From Thermoleophilia bacterium (GTDB taxonomy: Bacteria > Actinomycetota > Thermoleophilia > Miltoncostaeales > Miltoncostaeaceae): a DNA stretch of 64,000 bases. A program made the position numbers and the translations under genes. The notes beneath the pieces are model-generated. The model did not search any database and had not been told where the DNA came from. It saw nothing but the letters and a program-made list of their open reading frames with translations. Within the stretch, counting starts at the first letter, position 1; each line of letters opens with the position of its first letter. The stretch is from positions 62,001 to 126,000 of the forward strand of contig JANQPH010000044.1 in assembly GCA_028285405.1 (NCBI GenBank), given 5' to 3'. This document shows, one piece after another, positions 7,162 through 15,659 of the stretch.

Positions 7162-8760
7162 TCACCGGGGAGCCCCCGCGTCCTCGGCGGTCAGGTCCGG
7201 CTCGTCTCCGGGGAGCGGCTGCACGGCCGGCGGCGGATTCGGGACGACCGGCTCGGCGATGTCCTCGGGCGGACGATCGGCGGCGATCTGGGCCGGTGCG
7301 ACGGCGCGCTTGATCGAGGCCTCGGTCGCTCCGACCAGCGCCGCCGGGTAGAAGGCGATGAAGAGCATCGCGAGCACGAGCGGGGCCATGTAGATGGCGT
7401 CCTTGACGGTCAGCTCGGCGTCCGTGGCGCGACCGGTCGCGCGCAGCGGTCCCATGAACGAGTCCTGGTACAGCCGCAGCATGTAGATGGCCGCGTAGAC
7501 GATTCCGATCGTCGCCAGCGAGGCCGCCCACACGTGCCAGCGGAAGGTGCCCGTGAGGATGAAGAACTCGCCGACGAACGCGTTCGATCCCGGGATCGCG
7601 AGCGCCGCCATCGCGACCAGCAGGAAGACGTACGCCATGCGCGGCGCGACGGCCGAGAGCCCGCTGACCGAGTCGATCATCTCGCGGTTGGCCGCGCGCG
7701 AGATCACCGCGACGATCGCGAACGAGGCGGCGACCACGATGCCGTGGTTCACCATCTGCAGCACCGCCCCCTGACCGCCGATCACGTCGAAGGCCATGAT
7801 CCCGAGCACGATGAACCCGAGGTGCGCCAGGCTCGAGTAGCCGATCAGCATGCGCATGCTGTCCTGGCGCCACGCGACGACCGATCCGTAGACGATGCCG
7901 ATCACGGCCAAGGTGAGCAGCGGGATCGTGAAGTTGTCGGCGCCCTCCGGGAACACCGGGACCCCCACGCGGAGCAGCCCGTACACGGCCGCCTTGCTCA
8001 TCACTGCGGCGAGCAGCGCGGTGACCAGGAGCGGCGCCGCGCCGTACGCCCGCGGCAGCCAGCCGTGGAACGGCCAGAGCGGGAGCTTGATCGCGAACGC
8101 GAGCGCGAAGCCGGCGAAGAGGAGCGTGCTCTGGGTCTCGGTGAAGTCGACCGCGCGCAGCGCCTGGATCTCGTACGTGAACTGGCCGGTCACGTCGCGA
8201 GCGACGAACGCGGTGCCGACGACGGCCACGAGCATCACGAGGCTGCCGACCATCGTGTAGACGACGAATCGCATCAGCGCCTCGCGCCGGTCCTCGTTGC
8301 CCCAGATCCCGATCATGAAGGCGAACGGGATCAGCATCGCCTCCCAGAAGACGTAGAACAGGACGAGGTTGTTGGCGGTGAAGAGGCCGAGCAGGGCGGT
8401 CTCGCCCATGAGCAGCAGCATCAGGAACTGCGGCTCCCGCGACGGCGGCCGCAGGATGGTCGCGATGATCGCCAGCGTGAAGAGCACCGTGGTCAGGAGC
8501 ACAAGCCAGATCGCGATCCCGTCCACGCCGACGTTCCACTCGAGCCCCACCTGCGTCGCCCATTCCTGGGTGTCGACGAACTGCAGCTCCGCGCCGTCGC
8601 GGTCGAAGCCGGCGAGGATGTAGCAGTTGGCCGCGAGCGCGACGAGCGCGCCGACCATCGCCATCGCCCGGACCGGCAGGACGCCGATCTGCGGGGGCAG
8701 CGCGATCACGAAGAGCGCCGCGACGAACGGCGCCAGGATCATGGTGGTCGTCCAGGGCAC
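7162..8760 (-). CDS. nuoM: NADH-quinone oxidoreductase subunit M
   Basis: Second antiporter-like proton channel subunit, 532 residues. Typical NuoM blocks are present: LFYVFWEAMLIPFAFMIG with the key glutamate, AFAIKLPLWPFHGWLP with lysine and histidine, MRMLIGYSSLAHLGFIVLG, and PGSNAFVGEFFIL. The GTG start at 8760 overlaps the nuoL stop by one base (TAGTG on the minus strand). The last 40 residues are hydrophilic, proline-, aspartate- and glutamate-rich, beyond the usual NuoM end, and probably face the cytoplasm or periplasmic side as a tail. Confidence 0.96.
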   Translation of the reverse strand: MPWTTTMILAPFVAALFVIALPPQIGVLPVRAMAMVGALVALAANCYILAGFDRDGAELQFVDTQEWATQVGLEWNVGVDGIAIWLVLLTTVLFTLAIIATILRPPSREPQFLMLLLMGETALLGLFTANNLVLFYVFWEAMLIPFAFMIGIWGNEDRREALMRFVVYTMVGSLVMLVAVVGTAFVARDVTGQFTYEIQALRAVDFTETQSTLLFAGFALAFAIKLPLWPFHGWLPRAYGAAPLLVTALLAAVMSKAAVYGLLRVGVPVFPEGADNFTIPLLTLAVIGIVYGSVVAWRQDSMRMLIGYSSLAHLGFIVLGIMAFDVIGGQGAVLQMVNHGIVVAASFAIVAVISRAANREMIDSVSGLSAVAPRMAYVFLLVAMAALAIPGSNAFVGEFFILTGTFRWHVWAASLATIGIVYAAIYMLRLYQDSFMGPLRATGRATDAELTVKDAIYMAPLVLAMLFIAFYPAALVGATEASIKRAVAPAQIAADRPPEDIAEPVVPNPPPAVQPLPGDEPDLTAEDAGAPR

Positions 8761-10664
8761 TAGATGACCCCCGACAGGATCACGACCGCCGCGATGACGG
8801 CGGCGCCGACGATGAAGACGAAGACGTAGCTGCGCACGAGCCCGCTCTGCATCCATCGCAGCCCGGCGGCTGCGGCCAGGAACACGCCGACCGTGGTCTT
8901 GACCGAGCGGAACACCCCGCCCGGCTCGACGTCGCGGGCCATGGCGTCACCGAGGTCCTTGCCCGACTTGACGAACACCTCGTCGTAGACCTCGTTGAGC
9001 ATGTACTGGTCCTCGACGACCCGGCGCACGCCCGGCAGCACGTTGGCATGCCGCAGGCGCCACTCCGAGCCCCGGCCGAACATCCACCACGCGAGGCCGA
9101 TCGCGGCGAGGCCGAAGACGAAGGTGGAGAGGCTGATGATCACCTCGGAGGTGACGGTCGCCTTCACGTCTGGAGCCGCGAGGAAGGCGGGCTCGAGCCA
9201 GTCGTCGATCAGGTGCCAGCCGCTCGGCACCTGGACCCAGCCGGCGAATGCCGCGCCGACCGTGAGGACGGCGATCGGGATCACCATCCGCCAGTTGGTC
9301 CGGTGCAGGTGCCCGTAGCCGCCCTCTCGGTCCGGTCCCTCGAAGGCGCGGAAGTAGGCGCGGAAGGCATAGAACGCGGTCATCACCGAGCCGATGGTTC
9401 CGACCACTGCGAGCGAGATCCCGAACGCCCCGAGCTCGATGGCCTGCTCCAGGATCTCGTCCTTGCTGAAGAAGCCCGAGAACGGCGCGATGCCCGCCAG
9501 AGCGAACGCGCCCACGAGGAAGCCGAGGGTCGGCCAGCCGAGATGTCGCCTCAGCCCACCCATCCTGTTGAGGCTCTGCTCGCCGGCGAGCGCGTGGATC
9601 ACGGCTCCGGCCGACAGGAAGAGCAGCGCCTTGAAGAAGGCGTGCATCAGCAGGTGGAACATCGCCGCGCCGTACAGGCCGAGCCCGGCGCCCATGATCA
9701 TGTAGCCGATCTGGGACACCGTCGACCAGGCGAGCACGCGTTTGATGTCTTCCTGCATGAACGCGATCGTCGCCGCGAAGAAGAGCGTGATCGCTCCGAT
9801 GACGGCGATCGTGTCCGACGCGATCGGCGCGTTCTGGTACAGCACCTGGCAGCGCACGATCAGGTACACGCCCGCCGTGACCATCGTCGCGGCGTGGATG
9901 AGCGCGGAGACCGGCGTGGGGCCTTCCATCGCGTCCGGGAGCCAGGTGTGGAGCGGGAACTGGGCGCTCTTTGCCGCCACTCCAACGAGGAGCAGGAAGG
10001 CGATGGCCTCCGAGGTGCCCGTGCCCTGGCCGAGCTCGCTGTCCGCGCGAGCGAAGACCTCGCCGTAGTCGAGCGTCCCCAGCTCGCGGACGAGCAGGAA
10101 GGCGGCGAGGACCATCCCGACGTCGCCGATGACGTTGATGACGAAGGCCTTCTTGGAGGCCGCCACCGCGCTCGGGCGATCGTAGTAGTAGCCGATGAGC
10201 AGGTAGCTCGCGAGACCGACGAGGCCCCACCCGACGATGAGGAAGAAGAAGTTCCCCGCCATCACCAGGAGCAGCATCGAGAAGACGAAGAAGTTCATCT
10301 CCGCGAAGAAGCGCCGGTAGTCGCGATCCGGCTCCATGTAGTCGGTCGCGAAGAGCAGGATCATCGAGCCGATGCCCGTGATCACGAGCATCATGTAGAC
10401 GGTCAGGTCGTCCACCTGGATCGCCAGATCGACCGGCAGCCCGCCGATGTCGATCCACTCCCACAGGGACGAGACCTCGAGGCGCTCGTCGCCGGGCCGG
10501 GAGAGATAGACCCCGAAGATCGTCACCGAGAGGAGGAACCCGATCCCGATCGGGGCCACCGCGAGCGCGCGCGTCAGCTTGCGCGGCGGCTCCTTCGGCG
10601 GCGCGAGCAGGATGAGGAACGCGACGAACGGCAGTCCCAGGACGATCCAGGCGAGGACGTTCAT
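8760..10664 (-). CDS. nuoL: NADH-quinone oxidoreductase subunit L
   Basis: Largest antiporter-like subunit at the distal end of the membrane arm, 634 residues, including the long lateral helix region at the C-terminus. Recognisable blocks are FFLIVGWGLVGLASYLLIG, KSAQFPLHTWLPDAMEGPTP with the conserved lysine, HAATMVTAGVYL and DIKRVLAWSTVSQIGYM. Also present are LLMHAFFKALLFLSAGAVIH and FSGFFSKDEIL. The ATG at 10664 follows directly after the right-hand arm (minus-strand sense) of a 244 bp palindromic element that separates it from nuoK, the longest gap in the operon. Confidence 0.97.
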   Translation of the reverse strand: MNVLAWIVLGLPFVAFLILLAPPKEPPRKLTRALAVAPIGIGFLLSVTIFGVYLSRPGDERLEVSSLWEWIDIGGLPVDLAIQVDDLTVYMMLVITGIGSMILLFATDYMEPDRDYRRFFAEMNFFVFSMLLLVMAGNFFFLIVGWGLVGLASYLLIGYYYDRPSAVAASKKAFVINVIGDVGMVLAAFLLVRELGTLDYGEVFARADSELGQGTGTSEAIAFLLLVGVAAKSAQFPLHTWLPDAMEGPTPVSALIHAATMVTAGVYLIVRCQVLYQNAPIASDTIAVIGAITLFFAATIAFMQEDIKRVLAWSTVSQIGYMIMGAGLGLYGAAMFHLLMHAFFKALLFLSAGAVIHALAGEQSLNRMGGLRRHLGWPTLGFLVGAFALAGIAPFSGFFSKDEILEQAIELGAFGISLAVVGTIGSVMTAFYAFRAYFRAFEGPDREGGYGHLHRTNWRMVIPIAVLTVGAAFAGWVQVPSGWHLIDDWLEPAFLAAPDVKATVTSEVIISLSTFVFGLAAIGLAWWMFGRGSEWRLRHANVLPGVRRVVEDQYMLNEVYDEVFVKSGKDLGDAMARDVEPGGVFRSVKTTVGVFLAAAAGLRWMQSGLVRSYVFVFIVGAAVIAAVVILSGVI

Positions 10665-10908
10665 TAGCGGTGCCTCAGCTGACGTCGCCGGACCGTGGTC
10701 GGCCCATCGAGGGTCTCACTCGCGATCAGTGTTCCGGGGGCGAAAACCGAGCGCTGCGAGGACGCAGGGAGGCCCAATGGTGGATCCCATTGGGCCGACG
10801 GAGGACGAAGGCGTTCGGCAGCCGTCGCGACAAGGGGTGCAGTGACCGCGCCAGCGCGAGAGTTTGCAGCCTGCCGGAATCCGGTGATCGTTGGCTGAGG
10901 CACCGCTA
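10665..10908. repeat. 244 bp imperfect palindrome between nuoK and nuoL
   Basis: Perfect 15 bp terminal inverted repeats TAGCGGTGCCTCAGC (10665-10679 and 10894-10908) bound a region that can fold almost end to end. The arms continue with partial matches inward (ACG, CCGGA, GATCA-TG blocks). The centre is a perfect 10 bp stem, GGCCCAATGG with CCATTGGGCC, around a 6-base loop (10771-10796). The nuoK stop codon TAG is the first three bases of one arm, and the nuoL ATG follows the other. The short open frames on both strands are by-products of the symmetry. A related 81 bp copy lies between nuoH and nuoI. It looks like a MITE-like or REP-like element, and transcribed it would make a long hairpin. 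Confidence 0.7.
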
Positions 10909-11214
10909 GCCGCGCATCCTGCTCATGAGGTCAACGTTCAGCTCGAGCCGCTGGCGGAAGACCGCGACGACGAGTCCGAGCCCGATCACGACCTCGGACG
11001 CCGCGACCACCATCACGACCAGCGCGAAGACCTGTCCGTCGGTCGTCTCGTGGAACCGGCTGAACCCGACCAGGGCGACGTTGGCGGCGTTCAGCATCAG
11101 CTCGACGGCGAGCAGCAGCAGCAGCGGGTTGCGGCGCGACAGCACGCCGAGCAGACCGAGCGCGAACAGGACGGCTGAGACCGAGATGTATGCGGCGATC
11201 GGGACCGTGTTCAC
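10906..11214 (-). CDS. nuoK: NADH-quinone oxidoreductase subunit K
   Basis: A 102-residue protein with three transmembrane helices, homologous to mitochondrial ND4L, in the proton-translocating E-channel of complex I. The family motif NPLLLLLAVELMLNAANVAL contains the conserved glutamate of helix 2, and the third helix region AASEVVIGLGLVVAVFR contains the second conserved glutamate. GTG start 2 nt after the nuoJ stop. Its TAG stop forms the edge of the nuoK-nuoL palindromic element. Confidence 0.97.
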   Translation of the reverse strand: MNTVPIAAYISVSAVLFALGLLGVLSRRNPLLLLLAVELMLNAANVALVGFSRFHETTDGQVFALVVMVVAASEVVIGLGLVVAVFRQRLELNVDLMSRMRG

Positions 11215-11216
11215 GG

Positions 11217-11741
11217 CTAGCGCCCCTGCTCGCCCTGGATGGCACGCCGGGCCAACAGCACGGCTGCGAGCGCCGCGACCAGCAGCACCAGCGACGCCGC
11301 CTCGAACGGCACGATGTAGTGGTCGAGGAACGCACGGCCGATCGCCTGTGCGGATCCGATGTCGCCGACGTCCTCGGGGCGGTCCCGAAAGCCGGGCAGC
11401 TTCGACGAGCCGATCACGACCGATGCCATCGCGACCAGCACGATCACCGCCAGCCAGCCGAACGCGGCGAGCGGCGCCAGCCGGTCCTGGCTGTACTCGA
11501 CCGGCCGATCGCCGAGGTAGGCGATGACGAAGAGGAACATCACCACGATCGCGCTGGCATAGACGATGATCTGGATCACCGCCACGAACGGCGCGGCGAG
11601 CATCAGGAAGAGGCCCGCGACCGAGAGCAGGCTGCCGATCAGCGCGACGGCGGCACGCAGCGGGCTCTTGAAGAGCACCGTGGCAGTGCCGAACCCGATC
11701 GCCCCCGCGGCCAGGATTCCGAAGGCGATCTCCTCACCCAC
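11217..11741 (-). CDS. nuoJ: NADH-quinone oxidoreductase subunit J
   Basis: A 174-residue membrane subunit homologous to ND6, five predicted helices. The conserved block is FVAVIQIIVYASAIVVMFLFVIAYLG, where the helix-3 pi-bulge residues couple quinone chemistry to proton movement. The GTG start is chosen to give GEEIAFGIL as the N-terminus, directly preceding the first helix. It lies 48 nt after nuoI, a stretch that shows no strong structure. Confidence 0.95.
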   Translation of the reverse strand: MGEEIAFGILAAGAIGFGTATVLFKSPLRAAVALIGSLLSVAGLFLMLAAPFVAVIQIIVYASAIVVMFLFVIAYLGDRPVEYSQDRLAPLAAFGWLAVIVLVAMASVVIGSSKLPGFRDRPEDVGDIGSAQAIGRAFLDHYIVPFEAASLVLLVAALAAVLLARRAIQGEQGR

Positions 11742-11789
11742 GGGGCGGCACCCTATGCGAGGCGTTCGGGCGCGTGGTCGCGACGGACG

Positions 11790-12254
11790 TCACTGGCGAC
11801 CGGACGGCTCGGTTCGGATCGGAACGGGCTTCGGCGACGGTGCCAGGAGCATGTCCTTGTCGTAGATCTCTGCGATGCGGCTCGGCTCGGACAGCTCGTA
11901 CTCGGCCTCGAGCGTGATCGCGTCGAACGGGCACGCGACCTCGCAGTAGCCGCAGAAGATGCACCGCAGCATGTTGATCTCGTAGATCTTCGCGTAGCGC
12001 TCGCCAGCCGACACCCGATTCTCGGCGGTGTTCTCCTCGGCGACGACCCGGATGCAGTCGGCCGGACACGCCGCCGCGCACAGCGAGCAGCCCACGCACT
12101 TCTCGAGCCCGTTGTCGTGCAGCCACAGCCGGTGACGACCACGGAAGCGCGGCCAGACCGGCGTCTTCTGGTCGGGGTAGTCGATCGTCTCTGGGGACTT
12201 CAGGAACTGCTTGAAGGTGACGCCGAAGCCCTTGATGGAGTCCTGAACGCTCAT
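11790..12254 (-). CDS. nuoI: NADH-quinone oxidoreductase subunit I
   Basis: A 154-residue ferredoxin-like subunit carrying two [4Fe-4S] clusters (N6a and N6b) in the electron path from NuoG to NuoB. Cys53, 56, 59 and 63 form one CX2CX2CX3CP set and Cys98, 101, 104 and 108 the other. The N-terminal amphipathic stretch anchors it to the membrane arm. ATG start. The 85 nt separating it from nuoH is taken up by a palindromic element. Confidence 0.97.
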   Translation of the reverse strand: MSVQDSIKGFGVTFKQFLKSPETIDYPDQKTPVWPRFRGRHRLWLHDNGLEKCVGCSLCAAACPADCIRVVAEENTAENRVSAGERYAKIYEINMLRCIFCGYCEVACPFDAITLEAEYELSEPSRIAEIYDKDMLLAPSPKPVPIRTEPSGRQ

Positions 12255-12262
12255 GTCAGTCC

Positions 12263-12343
12263 TAGTGATGGGTCAGCCGGCGATGCCGGAATCGGGGGGA
12301 TCCTTCGCAATGGTCGGTTGATCGTTGTCGGCTGACTCATCAC
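12263..12343. repeat. Shorter palindromic element between nuoH and nuoI
   Basis: GTGATGGGTCAGCCG (12266-12280) and its partner CGGCTGACTCATCAC (12329-12343) pair at 14 of 15 positions, with a GGATCC-containing middle. The nuoH stop codon lies inside the right arm. The left end TAGTGATGGGTCAGCC, then CGAT and CCGGA, lines up with one arm of the nuoK-nuoL element (TAGCGGTGCCTCAGCC, CGAT, CCGGA). Both elements also contain GGATCC and CAATGG centrally. I infer this is a shortened member of the same repeat family. Confidence 0.6.
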
Positions 12344-13335
12344 GAGTTCTGGAACGCCACGCCGACGACGATGATCGTCACGAGCAGGTTGAGCGTGGCG
12401 ATGGGCAGGAGCACCTTCCAGCCGAACTTCATGAGCTGGTCGTAGCGAAGGCGCGGCATCGTGGCGCGCAGCCAGATGAAGCCGAAGATCAGCACGGCCA
12501 TCTTCAGGGCGAGCCACCACACCCCCGACATCCACGGGCCCGCGAAGCCCCCGAGGAACAGCGTGGCCGCGAGCGCCGAGACGACGAGCAGGTTGATGTA
12601 CTCGGCGGTCTGGAACATCGCGAACTTCAGGCCGCCGTATTCGGTGTGGTACCCGGCGACGAGCTCGCCTTCGGCTTCGGGCAGGTCGAAGGGGGCCCGG
12701 TTGACCTCGGCGACCATCGCGATCAGGAAGATCAGGAAGCCCACCGGCTGGAACAGCACGTACCAGACCGTCTCCCGCTGGGCGTCGACGATCTCGGTCA
12801 GGTTGAGGCTCTGCGAGAGGACGATGACGCCCACGACCGAAAGCCCCATCGCGACCTCGTAGGACACGAGCTGCGCCGCGGTTCGGGCCGAGCCGAGGGT
12901 CGAGTACTTCGAGCCGCTTGCCCAGCCACCAAGGATCAGCCCGTAGAACCCGATCCCGCTGAGCGCAAAGAGCAGCAGCAGCCCGACGCCGATGTCCGCG
13001 CCGACCAGCTTGATCTCGGTCCCGCCGATCGTGATCGGGTCGCCGAAGGGGATCAGCGCGATTCCGGTCACGGCCGCCGCGACCGCGATCACCGGAGCGA
13101 TCGTGTAGATGAACCGGTCTGCCGTCTTCGGGACGAAGTCCTCTTTGAAGATCAGCTTGATCACGTCGGCGAGCGGCTGCCAGAACCCCGCCGGGCCGGC
13201 GCGGTTCGGTCCGGGGCGCGCCTGGAAGCGCCCGAGCGTCCGTCGCTCGATCAGCACCAGGTACGCGAACACCGTGATGACGACGAAGAAGATGATGATC
13301 GCCTTCACGATCTGTACCCAAACGGGTTCGCTCAT
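12340..13335 (-). CDS. nuoH: NADH-quinone oxidoreductase subunit H
   Basis: A 331-residue, eight-helix subunit homologous to ND1 that forms much of the quinone-binding chamber next to NuoB and NuoD. Signature segments are LIERRTLGRFQARPGPNRAGP, PLADVIKLIFKEDF, EVNRAPFDLPEAEGELVAGYHTEY with its cluster of conserved acidic residues, and LRATMPRLRYDQLM. The ATG at 13335 gives the usual N-terminus before helix 1; a longer upstream frame is arginine-rich and overlaps nuoG, so it was rejected. 26 nt separate it from nuoG. Confidence 0.97.
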   Translation of the reverse strand: MSEPVWVQIVKAIIIFFVVITVFAYLVLIERRTLGRFQARPGPNRAGPAGFWQPLADVIKLIFKEDFVPKTADRFIYTIAPVIAVAAAVTGIALIPFGDPITIGGTEIKLVGADIGVGLLLLFALSGIGFYGLILGGWASGSKYSTLGSARTAAQLVSYEVAMGLSVVGVIVLSQSLNLTEIVDAQRETVWYVLFQPVGFLIFLIAMVAEVNRAPFDLPEAEGELVAGYHTEYGGLKFAMFQTAEYINLLVVSALAATLFLGGFAGPWMSGVWWLALKMAVLIFGFIWLRATMPRLRYDQLMKFGWKVLLPIATLNLLVTIIVVGVAFQNS

Positions 13336-13361
13336 GAGTGCTTCGGCTCGGGGCTCGGCGC

Positions 13362-15659
13362 CTACGCGCGAGAGAGTTGAACGCGGACAGGACCGTCGTC
13401 GGCTGGAAGCAACCGCTCGACTCCGGCGCCGGGGACCCCGACGGCGGCAAACGCGACTCCGTCCTGATGGGCCTCGCTGACCCGGACGGGGAGTACGCAC
13501 TCGCCGTGCTCGCTGACGAGGCGCGCACGATCGCCGTCCTCGAGGCCGAGACGGCTGGCCTCGGCCGGCGAGATCACGACGTCTGCCGGTTGCCGGACGT
13601 GCTCGAGCGCATCCGAGCGCGCGGCGAACCCGTCTCCGAAGATGCGACGGGTCGTGACCAGCCGGAGTCCCTCACCCGCCGGCTCTCGAGGCGCGTGCGC
13701 GCCGTTCGCGCTGGCCGGGGAGGGCCGTCGCAGCCTCATGCCGAGGCGCCCCATCTCCTTGTAGGAGAGCCCGGTGAGCGCGGATCGCTCGGTTACGGCG
13801 GTGCGCAGGATCGTCGACGGCGAACGCGCGACGTCGGTGTGGAGCCGATGGGCGATCGCCACCAGGATCTGCCACCCGGGCGCCGCCCCGTCCGGTGGCT
13901 CCTGTCCCGGCCGAAGCCGCTGTGCGCGGCCGTTCATCGAGACCAGCGTGCCTTCGTGCTCGGTTGCCATCGACGCCGGGATCACGACGTTCGCCGCGTC
14001 GGTCAGCTCCGATGCGTGGGTCGCGATCACGACCAGCGGCCCGGTCTTGCCCAGCGCCGCGTCCCAGCGGCTCGCTCCGGGGGCGGACAGGGGGTCAGCG
14101 AGCAGGCACACCAGCGTCCCGATGTCTCCCGCCTCGGCCGCCTCGAGGACGCCGTCGGCGGGAAGGCCCAGCGCGCGCAGTCCCGCGCCGTTGATGTGCG
14201 CCCCGAGCTCGAGCTGCTTGGCGTTCTCGACCTCGGCCATCAGCTCTGCCAGGACCGGCACGGCGTCGGGCTCCTGCGCCAGGGACTGCTCGTCCCAGAC
14301 GAAGATGACCCCCTCGGTGCCCTTGATGTCGTCGGCGAGTCGCCCGACCGTCTCCGCGATCTGTCCCGGGGCGGTCTCGTGCCACTCACCGAGACCGGTC
14401 AGCGCGTGCGGGCGTGAGCCCACCATCACGAGCCGGGCGCCGTGGCGCAGCGCCTTTCGGATGCGCAGCTCGACGATCGCCTGCTGGTTGGCGGGGTCGC
14501 CTCCCACCTCCACGATCAGCGGCGCCCCGTCCAGATCGGCCAGCTCGGCCGGCGGGAGGGCTCGAATCGGCGCGAGCGTCGCCGCTGGGATGCCGAGCTG
14601 CTGGATGGGCGCGTCGCCCGATGCCGCGGCGATCTTCTGCGCGAGGAACCCCTCCTCGACCGTCGCTTCTGGGCCGACGACGATGCCCGGGCGCGCGTTC
14701 TCGCGCGCGAGGAGCACGGAGGCCGCGGCGACCGCTTCCTCGATGCTCACCTCGCGGGTGGTGCCGCCGTCCCTGATCAGCGGCGTGGTGAGGCGATCGG
14801 GGGACCACGCGGCTGGGAACGCGTAGCGGCACTTGTCGCAGAGCCAGCCCTCCTCGTGGATCCAGTTCGGATCCTCCCGGCCCGACACGCGCTGCACCCG
14901 GCCCTCTCGGGTCGTCAGCTCGACATTGCATCCGACCGGACAGGTTCCGCAGACGCTCTCGGTGTTGGTGACGTCCCACGGCCGCGCGACGAAGCGGTAA
15001 GGGATGCTCGTGAGCGCCCCGACCGGGCAGATGTCGACGATGTTCCCTGTGAAGCGGCCCTCGTAGGCGCCGCCGGTGAAGGTGGTGATCTCGCTGTCTC
15101 CGCCGCGCTCCTGGAAGGTGAGCAGCCCGTCCTCGGCGACCTCCTGGCTGAATCGGACGCAGCGAAAGCACGAGATGCAGCGCTCGCGGTCGAGCGCGAT
15201 CAGGCTCGACAGATCGAGCGGCTTCGGGAAGTGGCGCTTGTGCTCGAGAAAGCGCGAATCGCCCGGTCCGAACCGGAACGTCCGGTCCTGCAGCGGGCAC
15301 TCGCCGCCCTTGTCGCAGACGGGGCAGTCGAGCGGGTGGTTGGCGAGGATCAGCTCGAGGACGCCGTCCTGGCCGTCCACCGCCAGGTCGGACTTGGTGT
15401 GGACCACCATGTCCTGCGAGACCGGGGTGCTGCACGCGGTCTGCAGGCCGCGCATCCCCTCGACCTCGACCAGGCACATCCGGCAGGCGCCGAGCGGCGG
15501 CCCGATCCGCGGCTCGTAGCAGAAGATCGGGATCTCGACGCCGTTCGCGTGCGCCGCGTCGACGAGCATCGTCCCCGGCGGGGCGTGCACGCGACGTCCG
15601 TTCAAGTCGAACTCGACCTGCTCCCCGCGCTCCAGGTCGACCGGTGCGTAGTCGGTCAT
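13362..15659 (-). CDS. nuoG: NADH-quinone oxidoreductase subunit G
   Basis: A 765-residue iron-sulfur subunit of the NADH module. The ligands are all present. [2Fe-2S] N1b is at Cys47, 59, 62 and 76, the His-Cys3 cluster N5 at His108 with Cys112, 115 and 121, and N4 at Cys161, 164, 167 and 211. A fourth set, Cys237, 240, 244 and 274, corresponds to N7, found only in some bacteria. The remainder is a molybdopterin-oxidoreductase-like fold without the cofactor site. Its C-terminal 100 residues (molydopterin dinucleotide-binding-like beta domain) are retained. The ATG overlaps the nuoF stop by 4 nt. Confidence 0.97.
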   Translation of the reverse strand: MTDYAPVDLERGEQVEFDLNGRRVHAPPGTMLVDAAHANGVEIPIFCYEPRIGPPLGACRMCLVEVEGMRGLQTACSTPVSQDMVVHTKSDLAVDGQDGVLELILANHPLDCPVCDKGGECPLQDRTFRFGPGDSRFLEHKRHFPKPLDLSSLIALDRERCISCFRCVRFSQEVAEDGLLTFQERGGDSEITTFTGGAYEGRFTGNIVDICPVGALTSIPYRFVARPWDVTNTESVCGTCPVGCNVELTTREGRVQRVSGREDPNWIHEEGWLCDKCRYAFPAAWSPDRLTTPLIRDGGTTREVSIEEAVAAASVLLARENARPGIVVGPEATVEEGFLAQKIAAASGDAPIQQLGIPAATLAPIRALPPAELADLDGAPLIVEVGGDPANQQAIVELRIRKALRHGARLVMVGSRPHALTGLGEWHETAPGQIAETVGRLADDIKGTEGVIFVWDEQSLAQEPDAVPVLAELMAEVENAKQLELGAHINGAGLRALGLPADGVLEAAEAGDIGTLVCLLADPLSAPGASRWDAALGKTGPLVVIATHASELTDAANVVIPASMATEHEGTLVSMNGRAQRLRPGQEPPDGAAPGWQILVAIAHRLHTDVARSPSTILRTAVTERSALTGLSYKEMGRLGMRLRRPSPASANGAHAPREPAGEGLRLVTTRRIFGDGFAARSDALEHVRQPADVVISPAEASRLGLEDGDRARLVSEHGECVLPVRVSEAHQDGVAFAAVGVPGAGVERLLPADDGPVRVQLSRA

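Noticed and set aside
10664-10909. Two short frames, one on each strand, in the nuoK-nuoL gap
   Set aside because: They begin and end with similar residues only because the DNA is palindromic; there is no ribosome binding site or conserved motif.
5575-11335. Several long plus-strand frames opposite nuoN, nuoM, nuoL and nuoK
   Set aside because: All are antisense to complex I subunits with clear family motifs; they show the acidic/basic composition of antisense membrane-protein codons.
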